Positions 6,923-15,901 of a stretch of DNA of 64,000 nucleotides are shown here, piece after piece. The position numbers and the translations under genes were made by a program. Position 1 is the stretch's first letter. Every line of letters begins with the position of its first letter. Below the pieces are notes generated by a model, which saw only the letters and a list, made by a program, of their open reading frames with translations, searched no databases and was not told the origin of the DNA. The stretch is from an uncultured Lentisphaerota bacterium (lineage in GTDB: Bacteria > Verrucomicrobiota > Kiritimatiellia > CAIQIC01): the NCBI GenBank assembly GCA_903896925.1, contig CAITZM010000016.1:64859-128858 (forward strand), written 5' to 3'.

Positions 6923-9298
6923 TTAGGCCGCGCCCGGTTTCGCGCCGGGCTCCAACACCGCGCGCAGCTTGGCGCGCAGCGCGGCCTGCTGGTAGGGTTT
7001 CGGGAGAAAGCCCGCGTACCCCGGCCCCGCCTGGTTGCATGTGACGGACTGCTCGTCGAAGCCGCTGCACATGAGGATGGGCACGCCCGGCTTTATTTTC
7101 TGGAGGGCGTCGAACACTTCCTCGCCGTCCATGTCCGGCATGGTCAGGTCGAGGATGACCACGGCGATCTCGTCGCGATGGTCCTGCAGCAGGCGCGTGG
7201 CCGCCGTTCCATCGGCGGCGACCAGCGCGCGGAAGCCGAGCTTTTCCAGCATCCGTTGGCCGAGGTCGCGCACGGCATCCTCATCGTCCACCAGCAGCAC
7301 GGTGCCGTGACCGGACCACACGGCGGCCGGTGCGGGTGTCGCGGCGGCCACGGCGGCGGGCGCGATCGGCAGCAGGATGCGGAACGTGGTGCCCAGTCCG
7401 GGCGCGCTGGTGACGTGTATGGCGCCGTGGTGGATCCGCACGGCGCCGAGCACGGCGGCGAGACCGAGGCCGCGCCCGGTGAAGCGCGTGGTGAAGAACG
7501 GGTCGAAGATGCGCGCCAAGGTGGCGCGATCCATGCCGCTGCCGTTGTCGGCGACCTCCAGGAATGCATAGCGGCCGGGCGGCAGCGGCTCCGCCAGCCA
7601 GGTGGAGGCCAGGAAGTCGGCGTCACAGTCCATCTGCCCGGTGCGCAGGGTGATCGTGCCCTCGCCCCCGCCGATGGCCTCGGCGGCGTTGTTGACGAGG
7701 TTCGTGACGATCTGGCGGACCAGCGTGCTGTCGGCGGCGAGGGTCGGCGGTTGCGCCTCGGGTTCCACCTGGAGCGTGAGGCCGTGCGGCACGGCGGCCG
7801 TGAGCGGCACGCGCATCTCGGCGACCAGGGCCTCCAGCGTCAGCGGTTCCGGGGCAAAGTTGGCGCGGCCGGAATAGATGAGCATGTTCATGCTCAGCTC
7901 GGCGGCGCGCCGCGCAGCCTTGTCCACTTCCAGCAGGCAGGCGCGCGCCGGGGCGAGCGGTGCAAGATCGTTCAGGGCCAGCTCGACGTTGCCGAGGATG
8001 GTCAGCAGGATGTTGTTGAAATCGTGGGCGATGCCGCCGGCGACGAGGCCGAGGCTTTCGAGCTTCTGCACCTGATGCGCCTGCTCGGCCAGCCGCCGGC
8101 GGTCGGCCTCGGCCTGGTGCCGCTCGGTGCAGTCGCGGATGAGCGCGATGACGGCAACATGGCCCTCGATGGTGAACATGCGCGCGTGAATTTCCGCCGG
8201 GATGCTCCGCCCGTCCTTGGCGGTGAGCTGCCGCTCGAAGACCAGCGCCGCACCGTCCAGCAATTGCCCGGTCAGGTGGGCCGTCTCCGCGGCATTCTGC
8301 GCCACGAAGATATCCAGGGGGGGCAGGCGCAGCAGCTCCTCGCGGGGATAGCCGAGCATGCGGCAGGCGACGTCGTTGACCTCAAGGCAGCGGCCCAAGC
8401 TGCCGTCGAGCTGCAGGGAGTAGACCAGCAGCGCATCGGTGACGTTTTCGAACAGGGTGCGGTAGCGCTCTTCCTTCTCCCGCAGGTCGCGCGTCCGCTC
8501 CTCAAGGCGCGTCTCGATGTGCAGCATGGCGATCTCGCGCCGCGCCTTCTCGCCGAGCGCGATGAGATATTCGGGGTTGAACGGCTTGTGGACATAGGCG
8601 CGGGCACCGCGCCGCATCCAGTCCAGCGCCAGTTCTGCGCGCGGGTCGCCGGTCATCATGATGACGGCGCTGTGCGGGCTGCTGCGCACGATCTCGTCAA
8701 GCAACAGGTCTCCGGGCATGTCGGGCAGGTGATAGTCGAGGATGATGAGCTCCTGCGATTCACGGCGGCAGCGGTGCAGTGCCTCGCTGGCCGTGCGGAC
8801 CGCAGAGGCCGCATAACCGTGGGCCGTGAAGGCGCGCACAAGCATGGTGCTGACCACGTCCTCGTCTTCGACGATCAGCACGCGTGTCGTCAGCGCGGGT
8901 GTCTGGCCGGCCAGCAGCTGTTCGGCGGTGCCGAGCAGCTCGGAGGGCAGGAACGGCGAGGATAGAAAGGCGTTCGCACCCAGTTCCGCCGTGATCTGCC
9001 GTGCGTCCTCCCCGGCGAACGTCGCGGAGATGACCAGCACCGGCAACCGGTTGAAGTCAGCATAGTCCGGCGAGCGCAGCAGCCGGCAGAAGCGCCAGCC
9101 GTCCAGCCCCGGCATGTGCAGGTCGGTGACGATCAGGGACGGCTTGACCTTGGACTGGATGGCCTCCAGAGCGGCCGTGGCGGAGGAAAAGGCATGGACG
9201 GTGAAGCCGCCGATGCGCAGCAGCTGGTTCCACAGCATCAACTGCGTCGCGTCGTCGTTGACCACCACGATATCGGCTTTTGTTTTTTCTTCTTTCAT
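6923..9298 (-). CDS. Hybrid sensor histidine kinase: REC-REC-PAS-HisKA-HATPase-REC
   Basis: The 791-residue protein has no membrane segment, so it senses in the cytoplasm. Order of domains: receiver 1 (about 8-125, phospho-Asp in VTDLHMP), receiver 2 (137-255, LIVEDED and ILDYHLPDMPG), a short coiled coil, a PAS domain (about 278-400), a HisKA domain with the phospho-His in GGIAHDFNNIL (about 425), a HATPase domain with DNGSGM and GRGLGLAAV, and a C-terminal receiver (666-785, LLVDDED, ILDLTMPDMDG, FLPKPY). Receiver 1 has LSSPF where receivers have a lysine (K-P-F), so its switching may be impaired. ATG 9298 was chosen because longer frames run into the HPt gene, which ends 11 bases upstream. 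Confidence 0.9.
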   Translation of the reverse strand: MKEEKTKADIVVVNDDATQLMLWNQLLRIGGFTVHAFSSATAALEAIQSKVKPSLIVTDLHMPGLDGWRFCRLLRSPDYADFNRLPVLVISATFAGEDARQITAELGANAFLSSPFLPSELLGTAEQLLAGQTPALTTRVLIVEDEDVVSTMLVRAFTAHGYAASAVRTASEALHRCRRESQELIILDYHLPDMPGDLLLDEIVRSSPHSAVIMMTGDPRAELALDWMRRGARAYVHKPFNPEYLIALGEKARREIAMLHIETRLEERTRDLREKEERYRTLFENVTDALLVYSLQLDGSLGRCLEVNDVACRMLGYPREELLRLPPLDIFVAQNAAETAHLTGQLLDGAALVFERQLTAKDGRSIPAEIHARMFTIEGHVAVIALIRDCTERHQAEADRRRLAEQAHQVQKLESLGLVAGGIAHDFNNILLTILGNVELALNDLAPLAPARACLLEVDKAARRAAELSMNMLIYSGRANFAPEPLTLEALVAEMRVPLTAAVPHGLTLQVEPEAQPPTLAADSTLVRQIVTNLVNNAAEAIGGGEGTITLRTGQMDCDADFLASTWLAEPLPPGRYAFLEVADNGSGMDRATLARIFDPFFTTRFTGRGLGLAAVLGAVRIHHGAIHVTSAPGLGTTFRILLPIAPAAVAAATPAPAAVWSGHGTVLLVDDEDAVRDLGQRMLEKLGFRALVAADGTAATRLLQDHRDEIAVVILDLTMPDMDGEEVFDALQKIKPGVPILMCSGFDEQSVTCNQAGPGYAGFLPKPYQQAALRAKLRAVLEPGAKPGAA

Positions 9299-9309
9299 GA
9301 CCTTCACCG

Positions 9310-9693
9310 CTAATCGGGGTGTGGTTCGCCCTGCATCCGTTGCATGGCATCGCGCGTCGCCGTCAAAGTCCGCTCCCACTCTGGCCACACACCTGCGACA
9401 CCCGGCAACTCACCCTGCCGGCAAGCACTTTCGATGTCCTGCGTCAAGGCGGCCAAGCCCAGCGCGCCCACCGTCAAGGAGGAGCCCCGGATGGCATGTG
9501 CCACCTGTTGCAACGCCGCGCGATCACCCGCCGACAGGGCCGCGTGCAAAGCTATCGCACGCGGCGTCAAATCCGTGAGATACAACTCTAGCAGGTTGTG
9601 CGCCAGAGCCAGGTCCTCCATGCAGTGCCTGAGCAACAGGCTCCGGTCGAAAACGTCTGCGTCACGGTTGGCTTCTGTGGTGCTCATGTCCAT
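9310..9693 (-). CDS. HPt (histidine phosphotransfer) domain protein
   Basis: The 127-residue protein consists of one HPt helical bundle with the phospho-accepting histidine in VAHAIRGSSLTVGALGL (about residue 67 from this start). It would relay phosphate between the receivers of the hybrid kinase and another partner. The gene lies directly upstream of the kinase gene, 11 bases apart, so they are one operon. No separate DNA-binding response regulator is present in the window, so the output is unknown. ATG 9693 and ATG 9687 are both possible; neither has a strong Shine-Dalgarno. Confidence 0.82.
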   Translation of the reverse strand: MDMSTTEANRDADVFDRSLLLRHCMEDLALAHNLLELYLTDLTPRAIALHAALSAGDRAALQQVAHAIRGSSLTVGALGLAALTQDIESACRQGELPGVAGVWPEWERTLTATRDAMQRMQGEPHPD

Positions 9694-9819
9694 ATGGTGG
9701 GAAAGCCTACTGCTTTGCTCCCCGCCATGCAATGTGCGAAGTGCCGGCGCAGTTTGAAAATTATTTTCAGGGCACCTCGCGGCGGTCATTATTTTCCAAA
9801 AGCAAGAAAGTCAGCCCTT

Positions 9820-9900
9820 GTTTTTCCCAGCATTGGCAACCGCCCGGTTGGCTTCCAAAGCTTGGAAAGATAGTCCAAGCGCGTTTCCAAGCTTTGGAAA
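9820..9900. repeat. TTTCCAA/TTGGAAA palindromic repeat cluster upstream of mfd
   Basis: Three related words occur in 81 bases: TTTTTCCCAGCATTGGCAA at 9820-9838, TTCCAAAGCTTGGAA at 9853-9867 and TTTCCAAGCTTTGGAAA at 9884-9900. The last two are near-perfect palindromes and reverse complements of each other. The cluster sits between the divergent HPt gene and mfd, 30 bases before the mfd start. Relatives occur at 28593-28644, 46793-46837 and 57512-57527, and a near copy of the first lies inside mfd at 10181-10198. Confidence 0.7.
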
Positions 9901-9930
9901 TCCCTCGGTCCGCGGTATCTTCTCCGCGCC

Positions 9931-12900
9931 ATGCAACCCGACCTGCGGCAGGTCCTGCTCGCTGACCGCGACCTTGAGCACCTGGTGGAGGAATTCCGCG
10001 CGGGGCGGACGGTGTTTGTCCCGAGTATGCCGCTGGGCGCGCAGGCGGTGCTCGCGCTGGCGCTGGCCGGGGCGCTCGGCCGGCCGCTGCTCTGGCTGGG
10101 TGATTCCCCCAAGACGCTCGACCTGTTCCACCGCGACCTGCTCGCGCTCGCCGGCGGCGACCTGGCGCGTCGCGTCGCGTTTTTCCCCGCATTGGAAACC
10201 AGCGTGGGCCGCGGCGGCGCGGCGGCGGATATCGCCGGCGACCGGCTGCTGGCGCTGCAGGCGTGCCTGCAAAAACCCGGCCCGCTGCTGGTGGCCACCT
10301 GCGCGCAGGCGCTGCTCCAGGCGACGCTGTCCCCGGGCGAGATCCAGGCCGCGCATCGTATCCTCCACCCCGGCGACGCGCTCGATCCGGCGCAGCTGGC
10401 CACGGACCTGGGCCAGCTCGGCTACCGTTTCGAGGTCGAGGTGCAGGAAAAGGGACAAGCGGCGCGGCGCGGCGGCCTGCTGGATCTCTGGCCGCCGACG
10501 GAGCCGTGGCCGCTGCGCCTCGAATTTTCGGGTGCGCAGCTCGAATCCATCCGCGCGTTCGATCCGGCGTTGCAGCGTTCGGTCGAGCCGCGCACCGCCG
10601 CGACGCTCGTGCCGGCCAGCGAACGGTCGCTTTCCACGCAGCGCGGTTCGCTGCTCGACTACCTCGCGCCGGATACGCTCTGGTTCTGGTCGGAGCCGGA
10701 GAGCATCCGGCATCACGCCGCCCTCTCGCTGGCGGCGCAGGACACCAAAGCCGTCCCTCCGGTGGCGGCGCCTGGGGATCGCCCGCGGCCCTCCCGCCAA
10801 GGCGGACCCGCTGCTGCAGAAGCGCTGACGCCGGAAGTCGAAACTTTCACCGAGGAATTGGAACCCGCGGCGCGCTTCGACGGGCTGCGGCTGCAGTGGG
10901 AGCGGCGGTTTCCGGCGGGCAGCCTGGCCTGCGGCCTGGATGCGGCCCAGGAGGCGCCGGCCTACGCGCTCGACCTCAAGCCGTGCGAGGGCCTGCCCGC
11001 GCTGGATGCCGGCAACCGCATGCAGCCGGACCTGATCCAGGCGGAGCGCGAGAAATTCGTCGCCAACCTGCAGCGCCGCGCCGCCGAGGGCTGGCGCGTG
11101 GAATTCTTCTTCAACACCACCGGTACGCGCGACCGGTTCGCGGAGATGGCGGCGGAAACGTCCCGGGTCGCGGGTCTCGCGTCTCAGGTTGAGGCGCCAA
11201 AGGCGGTCAAGGGCAAAGGTTCCAAGAAAAAAGGAGCTCGTGCCGTGGCACTCGCCCCAGCATTGGTTTCAGGTCTCAGGTCTCAAGTTTCAAGTTTGCC
11301 TGCCGAATCTGCGTCCCTCGACACTCGGACCTCGCCACTCGCCACTCCTGCCGCTCCTTCGGCCATCGGTCTTCAGCCTTCCGCGCTCCTGCTTCACGTC
11401 GCGCCGCTCTCCGGCGGCTTCGTGGTCGAAGCGCGGCGCTGGCTGGTCGTGGCCGAGTCCGATCTCTACGGTTTCCGCAAGACGCTGCCGGGCCGCTACG
11501 AACTGCACGGGAAGAAGACCGGACCGGTGCGCGCGGGCTCCATGCTGCGCGTCGCGGACTGGACCGACCTCGAGCCCGGCGACCTCGTGGTCCACGCCGA
11601 CCAGGGCATCGGCAAATACCTCGGCCTCTACGAGGTCGAGTTCCAGGGCCGGCACCAGGAGGTGCTGGCGATCGAATATGCGGAGAAGGCGCGGCTCTAT
11701 GTGCCGGTCAGCCAGGCGCACCTGCTCAGCCGCTACGTGGGGGTGGGGCGGCACCGGCCGGAGCTGCACACGCTCGGCGGGACGCGCTGGGAGCGGGAGA
11801 AACATGCCGCCCAGCGCGCCGTGGCCGACCTCGCGGGACAGCTGCTGGAGATGCAGGCCGCGCGCGATGCGCTCCCGGGCCACGCCTTCGCGGCGGACTC
11901 CAACTGGCAGCACGAGTTCGAGAACGCGTTCCCGTTCACCGAGACGCCCGACCAGCTCAGCGCCATCAACGCCGCCAAGCGCGACATGGAATCCACGCGC
12001 CCGATGGACCGCCTGATCTGCGGCGACGTGGGCTACGGCAAGACCGAGGTGGCGATGCGCGCCGCGTTCAAGGCCGTGATGGACGGCAAGCAGGTGGCGA
12101 TGCTCGTGCCGACGACCATCCTAGCGCAGCAGCACTTCGAGTCCTTCGCCGAGCGCTTCGCCGCCTATCCCTTCACCATCGAGATGCTCTCCCGCTTCCG
12201 CAGCCGCGAGCAGCAGGCCGACGTTGTCCGCCGCCTGCGCGAGGGCGGCGTGGATATCGTCATCGGCACGCACCGGCTGGTGCAGAAGGACGTGGCGTTC
12301 AAGGACCTCGGGCTGGTGATCATCGACGAGGAGCAGCGCTTCGGCGTGCAGCACAAGGAACGGCTCAAGCAGTACCGCCAGCTCGTCGACGTGCTGACGC
12401 TGACGGCGACGCCGATCCCGCGCACGCTCTACCTGAGCCTGACCGGCGCGCGCGACCTGTCCACAATCCAGACCCCACCGCTGGAGCGGCTGCCGGTGGA
12501 GACGGTGGTCGCGCCGCTGACCGACGAGATCGTCCGCATGGCGATCATGCACGAGCTGGACCGCGGCGGGCAGGTTTTCTACCTGCACAACCGCGTCCAG
12601 TCGATCGAGCAGGCGCGCGAGCGGCTGCAGGCGCTGGTGCCGGAGGCGCAGATCGCCGTCGCCCACGGCCAGATGGCGGAGGGCCAGCTCGCGGAGATCA
12701 TGCACCGCTTCACGCGCGGCGACTTCGACGTCCTCCTCTGCACCACCATCATCGAGAGCGGCCTGGACATCCCGACGGTCAACACGATCCTGATCGAGCG
12801 CGCCGACCGCTTCGGACTCGCCGAGCTTTACCAATTGCGCGGCCGGGTGGGGCGTTACAAGCACCAGGCCTACGCCTATTTGCTGCTGCCGCGCCACGGC

Positions 12901-13536
12901 CGGCTCTTCGACACCGCGCGCAAGCGCATCGGCGCGATCAAGCAGTACTCAAGTCTCGGCGCGGGCTTCAAGCTGGCCCTGCGCGATCTGGAAATCCGCG
13001 GCGCCGGCAACCTGCTCGGCGCCGCGCAGAGCGGCCACATCGCCGCGGTCGGCTTCGACCTCTACTGCCAGCTGCTCAAGCGCTCCGTTGCCTTGCTCAA
13101 GGGCGAGAAGCCCCCGCTGATCATCGAGGTGGAGACGCGGCTGGACTTCCTCGACTTCGCCACCGGCGGCGCGGCCTCGGAAAATTCCGCCGTCCTGCCG
13201 CCCGACTACATCGAGGACGAAAGCCTGCGCGTCCGCGCCTACCGCAAGATTGCCGAGGCCTCCGCCGAGAAGGAACTGGAAGAGCTGCGCGCCGACCTGC
13301 GAGACCGCTTTGGCCCGCTACCCGGCGCTGCCGCGTGCCTGTTCAAGGTCGCCAAGCTGCGCATCGCCGCCGCCGAGTGCGGCGTGCGTTCGATCGAGGT
13401 GGCGGAGGACAAGGTCATGCTGCGCCGCGGCGCCGACAACTGGTTCATGCCCGGCGGCCACTACCCCCGCCTGAGCGCTACCAAGCCCGCCGCCAAGCTC
13501 GACGAGCTCATCCGCATCGTTCGCGCGTGGAAATGA
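9931..13536 (+). CDS. mfd: Transcription-repair coupling factor Mfd
   Basis: Mfd removes RNA polymerase stalled at DNA damage and recruits UvrA. The 1201-residue product has a UvrB-like N-terminal module, the RNA polymerase interaction domain starting at [20 protein letters not shown] (about residue 545), then a RecG-like translocase with Walker [11 protein letters not shown] (about 696), the DEEQ box IIDEEQRFG (about 800), TATPIPRTL, and the TRG/helicase VI region [18 protein letters not shown]. The C-terminal D7 domain is present. Residues about 410-490 are an odd low-complexity insertion (Ala, Ser, Lys, Leu) whose DNA looks like the intergenic word repeats, and residues about 280-300 are similarly loose. 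The frame stays open throughout. ATG 9931 is the first start after the promoter-side repeats. Confidence 0.95.
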   Translation: MQPDLRQVLLADRDLEHLVEEFRAGRTVFVPSMPLGAQAVLALALAGALGRPLLWLGDSPKTLDLFHRDLLALAGGDLARRVAFFPALETSVGRGGAAADIAGDRLLALQACLQKPGPLLVATCAQALLQATLSPGEIQAAHRILHPGDALDPAQLATDLGQLGYRFEVEVQEKGQAARRGGLLDLWPPTEPWPLRLEFSGAQLESIRAFDPALQRSVEPRTAATLVPASERSLSTQRGSLLDYLAPDTLWFWSEPESIRHHAALSLAAQDTKAVPPVAAPGDRPRPSRQGGPAAAEALTPEVETFTEELEPAARFDGLRLQWERRFPAGSLACGLDAAQEAPAYALDLKPCEGLPALDAGNRMQPDLIQAEREKFVANLQRRAAEGWRVEFFFNTTGTRDRFAEMAAETSRVAGLASQVEAPKAVKGKGSKKKGARAVALAPALVSGLRSQVSSLPAESASLDTRTSPLATPAAPSAIGLQPSALLLHVAPLSGGFVVEARRWLVVAESDLYGFRKTLPGRYELHGKKTGPVRAGSMLRVADWTDLEPGDLVVHADQGIGKYLGLYEVEFQGRHQEVLAIEYAEKARLYVPVSQAHLLSRYVGVGRHRPELHTLGGTRWEREKHAAQRAVADLAGQLLEMQAARDALPGHAFAADSNWQHEFENAFPFTETPDQLSAINAAKRDMESTRPMDRLICGDVGYGKTEVAMRAAFKAVMDGKQVAMLVPTTILAQQHFESFAERFAAYPFTIEMLSRFRSREQQADVVRRLREGGVDIVIGTHRLVQKDVAFKDLGLVIIDEEQRFGVQHKERLKQYRQLVDVLTLTATPIPRTLYLSLTGARDLSTIQTPPLERLPVETVVAPLTDEIVRMAIMHELDRGGQVFYLHNRVQSIEQARERLQALVPEAQIAVAHGQMAEGQLAEIMHRFTRGDFDVLLCTTIIESGLDIPTVNTILIERADRFGLAELYQLRGRVGRYKHQAYAYLLLPRHGRLFDTARKRIGAIKQYSSLGAGFKLALRDLEIRGAGNLLGAAQSGHIAAVGFDLYCQLLKRSVALLKGEKPPLIIEVETRLDFLDFATGGAASENSAVLPPDYIEDESLRVRAYRKIAEASAEKELEELRADLRDRFGPLPGAAACLFKVAKLRIAAAECGVRSIEVAEDKVMLRRGADNWFMPGGHYPRLSATKPAAKLDELIRIVRAWK

Positions 13537-13966
13537 GGTTTGGTGACATCCTTAAAAAGTGAAGGTGACCACACATTTTTTAAGGAGGGCTTCTCGCTTC
13601 CTAGCTCCAGAACTTCCGCTCCGGCGGGACAAGCCCGTCGGGGGCGAAGAGGCGGAAGAACGGAAGAATTTGCCCTGCTGTAGACCCCTGCCGGCTTGCC
13701 CGGCAGGTGAATGAGTTCTGGGGCTACGCCGCGACGATAGCGCGGAGCTTCCTCCCCGGCGCACCTGCGCCCTTCTCGACGCTGATCAGCCAAACGGAAC
13801 AAGCAGCGTGGACGCCATGGACAAAATGGACGGAATACAACGGCGCGTCGTCCCTTTTGTCCATTTCGTCCTTGAGGTCCATTGATGGTGCCGCGCAGAA
13901 CTGCGCTGACGCGTGGGCTGTGGCGGGTCAAGCGCGCAGTTGGGCCGTTGGCTTGGGCCGCGGCGG
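13537..13966. other. Convergent intergenic region with possible mfd terminator and word repeats
   Basis: CCTTAAAAAG at 13550 and TTTTTTAAGG ending near 13584 form a stem with a long loop that could end mfd transcription. Further on, CATGGACAAAATGGACGG near 13816 and TGTCCATTTCGTCC near 13858 are inverted word repeats. GGCTGTGGCGGGTCAAGCGC at 13916-13935 recurs exactly at 15620-15639, on the other side of the next two genes. No convincing coding frame is present. Confidence 0.5.
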
Positions 13967-14581
13967 TCAGCGGCTGCGGCGGCGTTCGGCGAGGTGCAGC
14001 AGCACGTCGAGGGCGGTCTTGAGCAGGAGGAAGGTGACCAGGTAGATGGCGGCGCGGTGGCGGAATTGCAGGCCGATGAGGAGTGTGAAGTGCATCGGCA
14101 GGATCCGGACGTAGGCAAAGCCGAGGATGCCATCAATATTGGGCGTGTCCGAAAGGTCCAGCTTGTGCTTCTGGAGGAACGAGAAGAAGTGGTTCACCGC
14201 AAACAGCCCGACGCACGCGAGCATGCCCGGCACATCCTGCCGCGAGAGGTCGGCGGACATGCCCAACAGAAACACGAGGTAGACGGCGTGGATGATGAGG
14301 TAGACGGCGGCGAAGAAGAGGACCGAACTCACCTTGGCTGCTGGGGTGGGCCGGACTCGCCCTCCGGCGGGCTTGAGCGCCCATGTGGTGAATTGGTTCA
14401 GCCCGAGTGCGCGGCAGCCGGCGAAGATGCCGATCACCAGGCTCTGGCTCCAGTAAATCCACAACAGCTCGGAGTAACGCCAATGCTGGTGGAGCGCCAC
14501 GGCGATGGTGACGATGTTCGTGGCGATCAGGAACCACGTCGAGAGGTCCAACCGGCGTATGCTTGGCCTTATCATATTCAT
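13967..14581 (-). CDS. Multi-pass membrane protein, DUF6498-like
   Basis: The 204-residue protein has about five hydrophobic segments (for example STWFLIATNIVTIAVAL, SSVLFFAAVYLIIHAVYLVFLLG in part, and a C-terminal segment AAIYLVTFLLLKTALDVLLHL) and a basic tail. The second segment has the pattern YWSQSLVIGIFAGCRAL, which resembles the W-x-Q/E-x-x-x-IG-x-F element that I associate with DUF6498 membrane proteins. Function is unknown. It lies downstream of the phosphoesterase-like gene on the same strand, 28 bases away, so the two may be one unit. The family call is from memory and should be treated as tentative; the membrane topology is clear. Confidence 0.68.
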   Translation of the reverse strand: MNMIRPSIRRLDLSTWFLIATNIVTIAVALHQHWRYSELLWIYWSQSLVIGIFAGCRALGLNQFTTWALKPAGGRVRPTPAAKVSSVLFFAAVYLIIHAVYLVFLLGMSADLSRQDVPGMLACVGLFAVNHFFSFLQKHKLDLSDTPNIDGILGFAYVRILPMHFTLLIGLQFRHRAAIYLVTFLLLKTALDVLLHLAERRRSR

Positions 14582-14609
14582 TCATCAACCGCACACTGCC
14601 TGCTTGGCC

Positions 14610-15524
14610 TTATGCCGGCGGTTGCTCCCGGGGTTTGCCGGGTGTTTTCTTCGGCCTCGGGGCCGGGTCGTGCCCGGGGAAAGCGCCCAGCGGGACGAAC
14701 TCATGCCGGGCCGGTCCGGTCTGCTCAACGTGCCACAGGCGGAAGCCCACCGGGCGCTGGTCAAAATTCATGCTGGTGGTCTCGGCGTTGACCAGTTGGA
14801 TGCCGGCGTATTCGTTGAGCAGCAGCGTGTGCGTGTGTCCACCCAGTACGGCGGTCACGCGCTGCCCGGCGAAGAGCTGCAACAAGTCGGCGCGCCGTAC
14901 GGGCGGCAGGTTCCAGAAGTTCTCGGGTTCGTCCGGCCTTTCCACAAACAGAGGGTGATGGCCGACGACAAAGAGGCGCGACTGTTTCCCGTTGGCTTCT
15001 GCCAGGATCCTCCGGAGCCAGATGTCCTGCTGCTCCGACTCCCCCGGCAGGGGCTCCTTCCATAACTGGGAATTCACCAGCACAAACGTGCAGCCGTGGT
15101 GGGCAAAGGCGAAGCGGTCGGGGCCGACCAGCTTGCGGAAATTCTGTAGCGCGGCGGGCGTCGGATGCTGGCCGAGGTCGTGGTTGCCCGGCAGGCCATA
15201 GCAGGGCACGGTGAGGCCCGCCTTGATGCGGTTGAAATCGGCGTAGGCTTTTGCGGAGGGCACGTTGACGAGATCGCCGCAGACCAGAACGAACGCGGGC
15301 TGCAGGGCATTGATCTGCCGGACCGCCTGCTGAAGTGCCGCCACATCGTGGGCGTAGCCGCCAAAGCCCAGCTGCGGGCCGCAAAGTTGCACGAAGGTAA
15401 ACGGCTGCCCGTCGGGAACCTGCCCTGGAAGAGTCACACAGGAAGGCGTGGCCAGTGCGGCCAGACCCAGGCCCGTGGTCTTCAGGAAGGCGCGGCGTGA
15501 GCAGCGTGGCGTGTTGGCTTTCAT
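14610..15524 (-). CDS. Tat-exported metallophosphoesterase-like lipoprotein
   Basis: The 304-residue protein begins with a twin-arginine signal (SRRAFLKTTGLGLAALATPSC) in which the cysteine could be lipidated. The calcineurin-like phosphoesterase fold follows: CGPQLGF, VLVCGDLVN (about residue 90), GLPGNHDLG (about 115), VVGHHPLF, and the metal-binding LGGHTHTLL (about 230). The first metal-binding block normally carries an Asp (D-x-H or D-P-Q); here it reads CGPQLG, so one ligand seems lost while all others remain. The C-terminal tail is Pro/Lys-rich. The overall pattern is closest to CPPED1-like phosphoesterases. The substrate cannot be inferred. Confidence 0.8.
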   Translation of the reverse strand: MKANTPRCSRRAFLKTTGLGLAALATPSCVTLPGQVPDGQPFTFVQLCGPQLGFGGYAHDVAALQQAVRQINALQPAFVLVCGDLVNVPSAKAYADFNRIKAGLTVPCYGLPGNHDLGQHPTPAALQNFRKLVGPDRFAFAHHGCTFVLVNSQLWKEPLPGESEQQDIWLRRILAEANGKQSRLFVVGHHPLFVERPDEPENFWNLPPVRRADLLQLFAGQRVTAVLGGHTHTLLLNEYAGIQLVNAETTSMNFDQRPVGFRLWHVEQTGPARHEFVPLGAFPGHDPAPRPKKTPGKPREQPPA

Positions 15525-15901
15525 GTGTTGTACCGAATCATTGGCCAGGCAGCCTTCGTCGCATCTGTCCTCTCCGTTGCGCGCGGCCGTTGCAGCGGCG
15601 GGCGCAGGTTAGGCGGGCCGGCTGTGGCGGGTCAAGCGCACAGTGGGACCACTGCGAACATCGAACACTGAACAACGAACATCCAACATCGAACCCGAAT
15701 TCGCCGGAGCCAGTGCTCAATACCAAACCGTCCGACTTCGATGTTCGGTGTTGGATGTTCGTTGTTCGATGTTCCCGGCGGCATGTTCGGCGTTGCTTTG
15801 GCGGGGGCGGGCCACTACAATCTTGCGCCTTTTTCGGGCCGGCCCGCGGCGGGTGCGGCCAGGGAAGAGCCGGTAAGATTTCGGACAACGGGAGCACGAC
15901 C
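15525..15901. other. Divergent intergenic region with inverted GAACATC repeats
   Basis: This 377-base gap lies between the phosphoesterase-like gene (minus) and aspS (plus), so it should hold promoters for both. It contains the exact 20-base word GGCTGTGGCGGGTCAAGCGC (15620-15639) shared with 13916-13935, and two GAACATC-type runs facing each other at 15656-15695 and 15737-15774. No clear sigma-70 boxes could be picked for aspS. Confidence 0.5.
15656..15774. repeat. Inverted pair of GAACATC-type repeats
   Basis: The left arm (15656-15695) reads as degenerate GAACATC/GAACACT/GAACAAC words. The right arm (15737-15774) is the reverse complement type (GATGTTC, GGTGTTG, GTTGTTC). The arms are about 40 bases long and separated by about 40 bases, so the transcript could fold into a long imperfect hairpin in the aspS leader region. 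Confidence 0.7.

Noticed and set aside
13787-14045. Short frames around the mfd downstream gap
   Set aside because: They are Ser/Arg/Thr-rich chance frames overlapping repeats and the antisense of the membrane protein gene.
15656-15774. CRISPR array
   Set aside because: Units are only about seven bases and degenerate, with no spacers of constant length and no cas genes.
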